Shown one piece after another: positions 55,003 to 64,000 of a stretch of 64,000 nucleotides of DNA. The position numbers and the translations under genes were made by a program. A model generated the notes under the pieces. That model saw only the letters and a program-made list of their open reading frames with translations, did not search any database and was not told the origin of the DNA. The first letter of the stretch is position 1. The number at the start of each line of letters is the position of its first letter. Source of the stretch: Adiantum capillus-veneris. Its lineage: Eukaryota; Streptophyta; Polypodiopsida; Polypodiales; Pteridaceae. The stretch spans positions 4,676,501-4,740,500 of the forward strand of contig CM043942.1 in NCBI GenBank assembly GCA_014529385.2, given 5' to 3'.

Positions 55003-56560
55003 AATGAAAATGTTGAAATGTTATATTAACGTCTTCAAAAGGCCAAAGTGACCTATGAGACCAAAAAGTTACAATGTGGTGGATCTGATACAAAGTCATA
55101 GTAACAAAATGACAAAACAAATATACTGGATTGCTAGGTGTGAACGGGGCAGAGCAGCTAGCTGGGGTAGCTAAATCACAAGAGATCCAGCATCGGTCGC
55201 TGGCGGATCTCCTCAATCTCCTCCATGGTCAGTAGTCTGACCGGGCGTTGTGCATATCAGGCCAAAGTGATCCGAATCCTCTGATGCAGCCTCCGTCGAT
55301 GCTGTGTAGTCCTCCGCAGTCGTGGGCGTCTGGGTCTCCCCAGCTCGGTCGCCCGGTCGATCAGTGTGCCTCTGGTGTGAGGCGATGAGCTCTACTGTGG
55401 TAGTAGCTCCTCCGGGTGTCCAATGTCTGCTCTAAAGAAGTCTGTGATGTGTCTCTGAGACTTGCTAGCCTCTCCTCTCATCAGGCTCTCTCTGTGTCGG
55501 CGCAGCTCGAGTAGAAACAAACCCAAGCATCTCTGATCCTCGTACTGCCTGACTCTGGAGAGTGGTCCAAAGCCCTCTCTAAACAAGCAGTGGAAGCGGC
55601 CTTGTATCTCGTAGTAGACGGGGCAGTGGCATGTGTAGTGCAGCTCTGTCTCTGGCTCCATGCCGCACAAGGGGCATGTCCTGGCCTCTGCTGATACTCC
55701 ACTATATCTCCCAGTCTCGATCCGCAGCTGGTGTGAAGATGTGCGTACCTGGCCAATAGCACATCGTATCCCATGAGACAAGTGAGTGTCCATGTATCTG
55801 GGCCTCGTAAAAAAGCTCTGGGTACTGTGTCAAATGCTTTGCGGAAGTCCACAAAGCTACAATAGATCCGTCTCCCATGTGATTTGCCCTCCTCAATGAT
55901 GGCTCTGAGTGTCAAGATATGGTCAAGAGTAGAAAAGCCTCTCCTGAAACCTGCCTTCCCAGCTGCACGTATCCCTTCCCTCTCTGCCTATCTACTCAGC
56001 TGCTGCTCAAGAATGGATGCGTACAACCGTGCCAATGTGTGTCCAATCATGATAGTGCGATAATTTCCAGGCTCCATAGGGTCTCCTGACTTGAAGATGG
56101 GTACAATCGTAGAAAGGCTCCAAGTATCAGGTAAGCCCTCACACATGGCACAGTTAAACATAACTGCTAGAAGCTCTGCTAGGAGATCTTTGGCATGCAT
56201 GAAATGCTCAGCCACTAATCCATCATGATCATATGCTCTCCTAGTCCTCATCCTGTCAATGGCCTTCCTCACCATCTCAACGGTGAAAAAAGCACATGTG
56301 TGTGGGCATGGATCGGGGGGGTCGGGGAGGGGCGGCTGTCTAGAAACTGTGTACAAAGATGATGCGTATTGGCCCCAAGTCTCTGTAGAGGTAATGGGGG
56401 GGGGGGGGGGGGGGGACTGCTCATGAAAGAGCCGCCACGCCTCACGTGCGTCCTGACTCAAGAATAGCTGGTAAAGATCCTGCTCTAGTCGAGCCAAAAA
56501 TGCCCTTTTCTTCCGTCGCACTAGGCGTCGGAAGTCAATGACTGCCTGTGAGTGGTGTCT

Positions 56561-56562
<2 letters not shown>
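55003..56562 (-). mobile_element. LINE La, internally deleted and 5'-truncated
   Basis: 3' UTR to about 55180, ORF2 C-terminus at 55180-55800 (finger CPLCGMEPETELHYTCHC; PIP-like QRHITDFF at 55434-55457). It then jumps directly to the RT N-terminal half at 55810 ([20 protein letters not shown]). The RT catalytic centre and thumb are deleted. The linker (RTRRAYDHDGLVAEHFMHA) is near 56230 and the frame 55988-56521 is open. The element stops at 56562 where the next GA tract begins. An 18-base G run lies near 56397. Confidence 0.85.

Positions 56563-56603
<41 letters not shown>
56563..56603. repeat. (GA)n tract, 3' tail of LINE Lb
   Basis: 41-bp GA repeat between the truncated 5' end of La (GTGGTGTCTCC) and the 3' UTR of Lb (AAATGAAATGTTATATTAACG). 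Confidence 0.9.
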
Positions 56604-56606
<3 letters not shown>

Positions 56607-56816
56607 GAAATGTTATATTAACGTCTTCAAAAGGCCATAATGACCTATGAGACTAGAAAGTTACAAGGTGGTGGGTCTGATACAAAGTCAGAGTAACAAA
56701 ATAACCTAACAACAATACAAAACAAAACAAAGATATATTCTATGGGATCTTGGATTGGTCAATGTGATCTAAGCAAAAAACTAAGCCAAAATGGGCGGCT
56801 TGTTGGGATAACTGAA

Positions 56817-57686
56817 TCACAAAAGATCTAGCATCGGTCGTTGGCGAATCTCATCAATTTCCTCCATGGTTAGTAGTCTGACCGGGCGTCGTGCATGCCT
56901 GGCCAGCGTGCTCCGAATCTTTTGTCGTAGCCTTCGTCCATGCTGTGTAGTCTTTTGCAATCGTGGGCGCCTGGACTTCCCCAGTTCAATCGCTCGGTCA
57001 ATCAGTGTGCCTCTCGTGTGAGACGAGGGGGAGCTCTGCCGTGGGAGTGGCTCTTGCGGCTGTCCCGTGTCTGCTCTGAAGAAGTCTGTGATCCGTCTTT
57101 GAGACTGGCTGGCCTTGCCATTCAGCAGGCTCTCTTTGTGTCTGCGTAGCTCGAGCAAGAACAGACCCAGGCATCTCTGATCTTCGTAGCCCATTATTCT
57201 TGAGAGTGGTCCAAAACCCTCTCTGAACAAGCAATGGAAGCGGCCTCGTATCTCGTAGTAGACGGGGCAGCGGCATGTATAATGCAGCTCTGTCTCAGGT
57301 TCCAGGTCACACAAGGGGCATGTCCTGGCCTTTGCCGGTACTCCGCTGTATCTCCCAGTTTCAATCCGTAGCTGGTGAGATGATGTGCGTAACTGGCCAA
57401 TAGCACATCGTATCCCATGAGACAAGTGGGTATCCATGTACCTTGGTCTCGTCACAAAACCATCTTCCGTGAGCTGGAGAAGGTGGTCTCTATAGAAAGC
57501 CATCTTCGTGCCCAATTCTTGTGCTGGTTGTATCCATGTCCTCCTGGTGTCTAGCTGGGTCAGGTCTTGGCGGATGAGCTTGGAGCCTTGGTGATCTCCG
57601 ACTGTGTAAGATTGAGAGATGGTGCATCCAATGAGTACTGGAATGGTGGCAGCCTGTCCATGCTGAACCCATGCACCTGAAACCAT
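56817..57686 (-). pseudogene. LINE Lb ORF2 C-terminus
   Basis: The frame 289 codons long contains the region after the RT thumb (TRRTWIQPAQELGTKMAFYR), the finger CPLCDLEPETELHYTCRC (CX2CX8HX4C), RCLGLFLLELRRHKESLL, and QRRITDFF at 57078-57101. It ends in a basic tail (RRPRLQKTTQHGRRLRQKIR) and a conserved final block RPVRLLTMEEIDEIRQ. The finger is expected to contact RNA or DNA. The PIP-like motif could recruit PCNA, as reported for the human L1 ORF2 protein, although there it lies elsewhere in the protein. Confidence 0.8.
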
Positions 57687-59420
57687 GATGTCATCTCCCT
57701 ATACCAGCATGTTGTATCTCCTTGTATGGCTAACTGTCGAGAGGACTCAAGTGCTATGCGAGCATATCTGTCTCTGGGAAGTTCCCATGTGCGGTTTATG
57801 AAGGAGATTGATCTGGTGAGCGCCTCCACCACCATGGGGGGGGCCGCTAGCTCTGCTCGGATAATGGCCCGTGGTACTGATGCCTTGGCTCTAATGAGCC
57901 GCGAGATCATAGAGACGAGAGGTTTCTCCATGTTCCCCCATCCGTCTGTGCGGCCCGGCGGCCTCCCGTGGTGATCCAATGAAGGTCCCCATATATCAGC
58001 CTCATAGAGCAATGCTGAAGCCACCAAGGTGTCAAAGAGCCAGAGCTTTGTCCGGGGCTCCTAAAATTGGACCTGCGAGCACATCCTCTCCAATCTACCC
58101 AATGCTGCGTGGGCTCTAGTCAGTCTGGTCTCTTCTGCTCTTCGGAGTGAGAATGTGGGTCCGCTAAAAACCACTCCAAGGTAAGTGTAAGCGTCTGTGT
58201 ACTCCACAGTCTCCTGGCCGTATGTCAATGTAGGTGCTGACCTCCTGATCCACTGTGGGGTGGTATTAAACACCATAACCTTGGTTTTACCAAGGTTGAC
58301 AGACAAACCACTTTCGTGGGCAAACGTATGCAAAGCATCCAATTGACGTTGCATTCCCTCTGGGGATTCGGAGATCAACACAATATCGTCAGCATATAAC
58401 AAAAGTGGAATCCATTTCCCTGCCAGCTGTGCACCTTTATCCCCATCGCTGTCTATCTAGTCAAAAACCTCATCTACATACATACAGAAAAGAGTAGGAG
58501 AGAGCGGGCAGCCCTGCTTCACCCCAATAGTGGAGTGAACCGGTGTAGAAAGTCCCTCCGGGGTGCGTACATGCCCTACTACTGATTTGTACAATGCCAT
58601 GATCTCCCAAATGAGCTCTGTGGGTATTCCCATTTCCTGTGATCTGCGCATCAATCTGGCTCTGGGTACTGTGTCAAAAGCTTTGCGGAAGTCCACAAAG
58701 CTACAATAGATTAGTTTCCCATGAGATCTGCCTTCCTCGATGATGGCCCTGAGTGTCAAGATATGGTCAAGAGTAGAGAAGCCTCTCCTGAACCCTGCCT
58801 GCCCAGTTGCACGCATTCCTTCCTTCTCTGCCCATCTACTCAGCTGTTGCTCACGCATACAACCGTGCCAGAGTGTGCCCAATCATAATAGTGCGATAAT
58901 TCCCAGGCTCCATGGGGTTTCCTCTTTTGAAGATAGGTACGATCGTAGATAGGCTCCAAGTGTCTGGTATGCCCTCACACATGGCACGGTTAAACATAAC
59001 TGCTAGAAGCTTTGCTAGTAGGTCTTTGGCATGCATGAAATGCTCAGCGACTAAACCATCATGATCATATGCTCTTGCAGTCCTCATCCTGTCAATAGCT
59101 TTCTTCACCATCTTAGCGGTGAAAAAAGCACATGTGTGGGGACATGGGTCTGGGGGGTTGGGAGGGGCGGCTGTCCAGGTACTGTGTACAAACATTATGC
59201 GTACTGACCCCAGGTCTCTGTGGAGGAAATAGCAGGGGGGGGGGGGATTGCTCATGAAAGAGCCGCCACGCCTCACGCGAGTCCTGACTCAAGAATAGCT
59301 GGTATAGGTCTTGTTCGAGTCGAGCCAAAAAAGCCCTCTTCTTCCACCGCACCAGGCGTCGGAAGTCAATCTGTGACTGTCTGTGAGTGACGTCCCCCAA
59401 AAGTACCTCCCTCTGAAGTC
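57590..59420 (-). pseudogene. LINE Lb linker and reverse transcriptase
   Basis: Linker RTARAYDHDGLVAEHFMHA near 59060, then SLSTIVPIFKRGNPMEPGNY and RTIMIGHTLARLYA at 58940-58850. RT blocks: [35 protein letters not shown] near 58690, STIGVKQGCPLSPTLF near 58520, catalytic MLYADDIVLISESPEG near 58395, LSVNLGKTKVMVFNTTP near 58290 and AYTYLGVVFSGPTFSLRR near 58180. Thumb region: MISRLIRAKASVPRAIIRAE near 57910. All RT motifs are intact; only frame breaks (for example near 58450 and 58060) inactivate it. Confidence 0.9.
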
Positions 59421-59430
59421 TGGCTCTAGT

Positions 59431-60500
59431 CTAGCGGCACTCCTCATCGTACCAGCTGTTCTGAGGCATGCTCCCTGATCGGCGGCTCTGCTGAGGCTGG
59501 GTGTGTGGGTATGCCTCTGCTGCTGCCTCATGTAATGTTTGTGTCAGTATATTAGTTAGCTCCTCCAGAGGTCGCCTTGAGTCCTCAGTGCATAGGCGTC
59601 TGTAGATCCCGTCCATGTATACAGAATCCGTCTCCCGTGTGAATGTGTAGCTAGTAGGGGCTGCTACCCGTGGCCTGTGTGCTACACTGAACTGTAAAGA
59701 GATGGTCATGGACACCAGAGCATGATCTACTGCTACCCCGACCGGTCTGGGCCCCACTATGAGATCCTGGATACTAGAGATGAGATTCGGCTGTGCCATG
59801 ACATAGTCCACCGTGTTGGCTCCATGTCTGTGTGGGAAGCATGTAAAACCTCCCGCAGCAGGGAATCTCTGTAGGCCGTTCAAGATGGCCAATCCATGTG
59901 CAGTGCCCATGTCTATCAGGTGTCTCCCATACTCAGTATATTCCACATCGTGTGATAGTCTGGAAAGGCCCGTCTCTGCAACATCTAGCTCTCTTAGCAT
60001 CTCCTCTGAAGTATCATAAAACACTGCCTGGTGATGGTAAGTCCTAGCATTGAAGTCCCCTAGGATGATAATGTCACCATCCCTAGAGAACTCCCATATG
60101 TCATCATCCAAAATAGAGAAAGGGGACTGTCCTCTGGGTGCTGCATAAACTGATGTACTCGAGGGAAAGTAGCAAATAGCTAGATAGAGGTATCTGCCTG
60201 TCTTTGCTTTCAGGCTCACCCACATGTACCTAGCCTGCTCGTCCCTGCGGGCTATGTGTATCAGTGGCTGCAGATCCTCTCTAAATAACACTGCCACTCC
60301 CCCCGAGCCTCGCCCTCTGTGCTCTGAGCGTGTCTCCTGTCTGTAGGCTGTCTCCCACCTGTATCCGCTGATGTGAGGCATGGATTGCCCAGGGGCCTGG
60401 TGTGTCTCAGAGTAAAACATGATGTCTCTTCCAGTAAAGCTATCCTCAAAAGCTCCCACATCAAGACGCATAGATCCATTGCAGTTCCAGGTAGCTATTT
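59431..60500 (-). CDS. LINE Lb endonuclease domain (APE-like)
   Basis: 346-codon open frame. Nicks target DNA to start reverse transcription. Motifs in order: the start IATWNCNGSMRLDVGAFED lies in the same frame around 60471 to 60500; MFYSETHQAPGQSMPHISGY with the catalytic Glu; GRGSGGVAVLFREDL; RYLYLAICYFPSS; DIIILGDFNARTYHHQ with the metal-binding Asp and Asn; HGLAILNGLQ; GANTVDYVMAQP; and VGVAVDHALVSM, the terminal Asp-His block. All signature residues are present. The frame runs on into the linker MPQNSWYDEECR. Confidence 0.9.
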
Positions 60501-60629
60501 TGAGTGTGGTCCCATAAGTCTCGCACCGTCATGTGGAGCGTCGCTCTAGTATTACCACTTTTCCATCTCGGTAAAAAGCGATCTTGCCTTTTCCCCTTGC
60601 CGCTGTAATCTCCGGCATTACTTCTTGCA

Positions 60630-60633
<4 letters not shown>
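60500..60633 (-). pseudogene. LINE Lb ORF1, C-terminal end only
   Basis: MQEVMPEITAARGKGKIAFY, RDGKVVILERRST then a stop near 60535. It matches the last part of ORF1 in LINE H. The endonuclease frame begins within about 40 bp, so ORF1 and ORF2 are nearly contiguous or overlap. Truncated at the GA tract. Confidence 0.7.
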
Positions 60634-60706
<73 letters not shown>

Positions 60707-60735
60707 AGGGGGGGGCGGCGGGGGGGGGGGGGGGG

Positions 60736-60825
<90 letters not shown>
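60634..60825. repeat. compound (GA)n with internal G-rich block
   Basis: (GA)n at 60634-60702, then GGGGAGGGGGGGCGGCGG and a long G run to about 60738, then (GA)n at 60739-60825. It adjoins the truncated 5' end of LINE Lb. No LINE 3' UTR lies on its other side, unlike the other GA tracts. Confidence 0.9.
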
Positions 60826-60826
<1 letters not shown>

Positions 60827-60916
60827 CAGTACGATAAACTTAAAAGACTTAAACGATAGACCGCGATAGGGTGGAAAGGGTTAAAATGTAAATGTAAAAT
60901 GTAAGTAAAGGTAAAA

Positions 60917-60949
<33 letters not shown>

Positions 60950-61343
60950 CGATAGGCGATAGGGTGAAAGGGTTAAAAATGTAAAATGTAAAAAATGTAA
61001 AGGTAAAGGGTTTAGGCGATAGGCTATTTCGGCATCCGCTGTGGATTATATTGTACTCAGTAATATATAGCCCTGACTTTTCCAAAAAAAATAAAAATAA
61101 AAATAAAGGGTTTAGGCGATAGGCGATTGGCAGCGCGATAGAGAGAGGGGGCGGGGGGGGGCCTATCGCGATAGAGAGAGGGAGCGGGGGGGGCCTATCG
61201 CGATAGAGAGAGGGAGCGGGGGGGGGGGGGGGGGGGGGGGGGATAGAGAGGGGGGACGGGGGGCAGCGTGTGGGGTAGCGGGGGGGGGGGTGCGGGTGCG
61301 AGGCGGGAGAGTGGTGCTGCGTGTAACAGCGCGCAGGCAGCAA

Positions 61344-61350
<7 letters not shown>
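60826..61350. repeat. GCGATAGG and G-run repeat cluster
   Basis: Contains two diverged copies of a block of about 90 bp (GCGATAGGGTG, AAAGGGTTAAAA, ATGTAAAATGTAA, AGGTAAA). A run of 33 G lies at 60917-60949. About three copies of a 37-bp unit with the palindrome CCTATCGCGATAG follow at 61130-61245, plus further G runs up to 61290. A unique AT-rich segment (61030-61110) has the look of a decayed MITE centre, but no terminal repeats or target duplication could be fixed. Poly-Pro frames on the minus strand come from the G runs. Confidence 0.6.

Positions 61351-61421
<71 letters not shown>
61351..61421. repeat. (GA)n tract, 3' tail of LINE Lc
   Basis: 71-bp GA repeat followed by AAATGAAATGAAATGTTATA, the complement of the LINE 3' end. 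Confidence 0.9.
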
Positions 61422-61425
<4 letters not shown>

Positions 61426-61639
61426 GAAATGAAATGTTATATTAACGTCTTCAAAAGGCCATAATGACCTATGAGACCCGAAAGTTACAAAGTGGTGGAT
61501 CTGATACAAAGTCAGAGTAACAAAATAACCTAACAACATTACAAAACAAGGATATCTACTATGGGGGCCTAAGCTGGTTGATGTGAGCCAAGCATAAAAC
61601 TAAGCGGGAAAATTTGGGTGGCTTGTTGGGATGGCTGAA

Positions 61640-62245
61640 TCACAAGAGATCTAGCATCGGTTGTTGGCGAATCTCATCAATTTCCTCCATGGTTAGTAGT
61701 CTGACCGGGCGTCGTGCATGCCTGGCCAGCGTGCTCCAAATTGTCTGTCGTAGAACCCATCGATGCTGTGTAGTTCTTCGCAGTCGTGGGCGCCTGGATT
61801 TCCCTAGTTCAATCGCTCGGTCAATCAGTGTGCCTCTGGTGTGAGACGAGGGGGAGCTCTGTTGTGGGAGTGGCTCTTGCGGCCGTCCCGTGTCTGCTTT
61901 GAAGAAGTCTGTAATCCGTCTTTGAGACTGGCTAGCCTCGCCATTCATTAGGCTATCTCTGTGTCTACGCAGCTCGAGTAAGAACAAACCCAGACATCTC
62001 TGATCTTCGTATCCCATGACTCTTGAGAGTGGTCCAAAACCCTCTCTGAACAGGCAGTGAAAGCGACCTCGTATCTCGTAGTAGACAGGGCAGCGGCATG
62101 TATAGTGTAGCTCTGTCTCAGGTTCCGTGTTACACAAGGGGCATGTCCTGTCCTCTGCTGGTACTCCGCTGTACCTCCCAGTCTCAATCCGCAACTGGTG
62201 AGAAGATGTGCGTAACTGGCCAATAGCACAGCGTATCCCATGAGA
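61640..62245 (-). pseudogene. LINE Lc ORF2 C-terminus
   Basis: Continues the RT frame after a single TAG (MDTH then stop then SHGIRCAIGQL), where Lb has a Leu codon. Finger CPLCNTEPETELHYTCRC, FREGFGPLSRVMGYEDQRCL, PIP-like QRRITDFF at 61901-61924, basic tail and final RPVRLLTMEEIDEIRQQ. Otherwise intact. Confidence 0.82.
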
Positions 62246-63778
62246 CTAGTGGGTATCCATGTATCTGGGTCTCGCCACAAAACCATCTTCTGTAAGCTGG
62301 AGAAGGTGGTCTCTGTAGAAAGCCATCTTCGTGCTCAATTCCTGTGCTGGTTGTATCCATGTCCTCCTGGTGTCTAGCTGGGTTAGGTCTTGGCGGATGA
62401 GCTTGGTGATCTCTGACTGTGTAAGAGTGAGAGATGGTGCATCTAGTGAGTAATGGAATGGTGGCAGCCTGTCTATGTTGAACCCGTGTGCCCGAAACCA
62501 TGATGTCATCTCCCCATACCAGCATGTTGTATCTCCTTGTATGGCTAACTGTCGAGAGGATTCAAGTGCTATGCGAGCATATCTGTCTCTAGGAAGTTCC
62601 CATGTGCGGTTTATGAAGGAGATTGATCTGGTGAGCGCCTCCACCACAAGTGGGGGGGCCGCTAGCTCTGCTCGGATAATGGCACGGGGTACTGATGCCT
62701 TGGCTCTAATGAGCCGCGAGATCATAGAGACGAGAGGTTTCTCCATGTTCCCCCACCCGTCTGAGCGACCCGGCCTCCCGTGGTGATCCAGTGAAGGTCC
62801 CCATATCTCGGTTCCATAGAGCAGTGCTGAAGCCACCAAGGTGTCAGAGAGCCAGAGCTTCGTCCGGGGCTCCTGAAACTGAACCTGCGAACACATCCTC
62901 TCCAATCTACCCAATGCTGCGTGGGCTCTAGTAAGTCTGGTCTCTGCTGCTCTTCTGAGTGAGAATGTAGGTCCGCTAAAAACCACTCCAAGGTAAGTGT
63001 AAGCGTCTGTGTACTCCACAGTCTCCTGGCCGTATGTGAATGTAGGTGCTGACCTCCTGATCCACTGTGGGGTGGTGTTAAACACCATAACCTTGGTTTT
63101 ACCCAGGTTGACAGACAGACCACTTTCGTGTGTAAACGTGTGCAAAGCATCCAATTGACGTTGCATTCCCTCTGGGGATTCGGAGATCAACACTATGTCA
63201 TCAGCATATAACAAAAGTGGAATCCATGTCCCTGCCAACTGAGCACCTTTATCCCCATCGCTGTCAATGTACTCAGAAACCTCATCCACATACATACCGA
63301 AAAGGGTAGGAGAGAGCAGGAAGCACTGTTTCACCCCAATAGTGGAGTGAACCGGTGTGGAAAGTCCCTCCGGGGTGCGTACATGCCCTACTATTGATCT
63401 GTACAATGCCATGATTCCCCAAATGAGTTCTGTGGGTCCTCCCATTTCCTGTAATATGCGCATCAGCCTAGCTCTGGGTACCGTGTCGAAAGCTTTGCGG
63501 AAGTCCACAAAGCTACAATAGATCCGTCTCCTATGAGATTTGCCTTCCTCGATGATGGCCCTGAGTGTTAGGATATGGTCAAGAGTGGAGAAGCCTCTCT
63601 TGAATCCTGCCTGCCCAGTTGCACGTATTCCTTCCCTCTCTGCCCATCTACTCAGTTGTTGCTCAAGAATGGATGCATACAACCGTGCCAGTGTGTGCCC
63701 AATCATAATAGTGCGATAATTCCCAGGCTCCATGGGGTCTCCTGATTTGAAGATAGGTACGATTGTAGATAGGTCCAA
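62246..63778 (-). CDS. LINE Lc reverse transcriptase (510-codon frame)
   Basis: Longest LINE frame in the window. YRTIMIGHTLARLYASILEQ at 21-40, [15 protein letters not shown] at 88-102, catalytic YADD at 191-194, LSVNLGKTKVMVFNTTP and AYTYLGVVFSGP follow, then thumb and connection to MDTH. The usually invariant GCPLSP block reads CFLLSP, so the enzyme is probably impaired. A one-base deletion near 63755 (AGGTCCAAG against AGGCTCCAAG in Lb) moves the upstream linker to another frame. Confidence 0.9.
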   Translation of the reverse strand: MDLSTIVPIFKSGDPMEPGNYRTIMIGHTLARLYASILEQQLSRWAEREGIRATGQAGFKRGFSTLDHILTLRAIIEEGKSHRRRIYCSFVDFRKAFDTVPRARLMRILQEMGGPTELIWGIMALYRSIVGHVRTPEGLSTPVHSTIGVKQCFLLSPTLFGMYVDEVSEYIDSDGDKGAQLAGTWIPLLLYADDIVLISESPEGMQRQLDALHTFTHESGLSVNLGKTKVMVFNTTPQWIRRSAPTFTYGQETVEYTDAYTYLGVVFSGPTFSLRRAAETRLTRAHAALGRLERMCSQVQFQEPRTKLWLSDTLVASALLYGTEIWGPSLDHHGRPGRSDGWGNMEKPLVSMISRLIRAKASVPRAIIRAELAAPPLVVEALTRSISFINRTWELPRDRYARIALESSRQLAIQGDTTCWYGEMTSWFRAHGFNIDRLPPFHYSLDAPSLTLTQSEITKLIRQDLTQLDTRRTWIQPAQELSTKMAFYRDHLLQLTEDGFVARPRYMDTH

Positions 63779-64000
63779 GTGTCCGGTAGGCCCTCACACA
63801 TGGCCCGGTTAAACATAACTGCTAGGAGCTGTGCTAGTAGGTCTTTGGCATGCATGAAATGCTCAGCGACTAGGCCATCATGATCATATGCTCTCCCAAT
63901 CTTCATCCTGTCAATAGCTTTCTTCACCATCTCAGCGGTGAAAGAGCCACATGCATGTGGGCATGGATTGGGGGGGGTTGGGGAGGGGCGGCTGTCCAGG

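Larger units (their letters stand above)
56604..60633 (-). mobile_element. LINE Lb, complete ORF2 region, truncated in ORF1
   Basis: 4.0-kb minus-strand copy holding the C-terminal end of ORF1 (MQEVMPEITAARGKGKIAFY, 60630-60540), endonuclease, linker, RT, C-terminal finger, PIP-like motif and 3' UTR. The best overall reference for the family in this window. Frame breaks occur near 59430, 58860, 58450, 58060 and 57590. Confidence 0.88.
61422..64000 (-). mobile_element. LINE Lc, 3' part (continues beyond window)
   Basis: Closest relative of Lb, with fewer breaks. 3' UTR 61422-61639, ORF2 C-terminus 61640-62245, RT frame 62246-63778 and linker 63703 onward (RAYDHDGLVAEHFMHA), running off the window. 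Only one stop and one single-base deletion separate the pieces. Confidence 0.88.

Noticed and set aside
60849-61349. Minus-strand poly-Pro protein frame
   Set aside because: Created by long G runs; no supporting motifs.

Overview
The window is nuclear DNA of a land plant with a large, transposon-rich genome. The plant call rests on a spliced, PDF1B-type organellar peptide deformylase with GT/AG introns, chromodomain Ty3/Gypsy (chromovirus) retrotransposons primed by initiator tRNA-Met, and nested LTR elements with 5-bp target duplications. The dominant LINE type does not look like the usual seed-plant L1 type, which could fit a fern, lycophyte or gymnosperm; that last step is a low-confidence guess.

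Layout. 1-360 is a tandem duplication of about 178 bp. 1507-2157 holds three internal exons of a PDF1B-like gene (+); its transit-peptide exon and last exon were not found. 3080-5010 is a degenerate L1-type LINE (+). 5263-6042 is a large inverted repeat made of LTR sequence, directly followed by a decayed minus-strand chromovirus (6043-8386) and a second large inverted repeat (8393-9080). 9085-9769 is a decayed Gypsy gag. 9770-11015 plus 24391-25270 is the 5' LTR and gag of Gypsy copy A2, split by element C (11016-24385, minus). C in turn carries a GGGACG-rich MITE and, in its 3' LTR, a D/E complex: a nearly complete chromovirus D (12326-17950) and a short non-autonomous relative E (17508-20831) that share one LTR.

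From 26300 to the end the window is a chain of LINEs, all on the minus strand: I (ORF1 only), J, K, a stub, G, H, La, Lb and Lc. They have EN and RT domains, a C-terminal CCHC finger, a PIP-box-like motif in five copies, and 3' ends that run into (TC)n (or, in J, (ATC)n) rather than poly(A). LINE H is interrupted at 41491 by Gypsy A (41492-51988). Gypsy A is itself interrupted in its 5' LTR by Gypsy B (41522-46559), a gag plus chromodomain deletion derivative. Both insertions have recognisable 5-bp target duplications. H is also disrupted by a C-family solo LTR that contains a GGAACG-rich MITE.

How it fits together. Only the deformylase fragment looks like a host gene. Everything else is mobile DNA, and the nesting gives a relative order: A2, then C, then D/E; and LINE H, then Gypsy A, then Gypsy B. 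No tRNA, rRNA, CRISPR array or prokaryotic-type operon was seen. I consider the LINE family (microsatellite tails, head-to-tail chain, PIP-like motif, ORF1-only derivative) and the LTR-sharing D/E pair the most interesting content.
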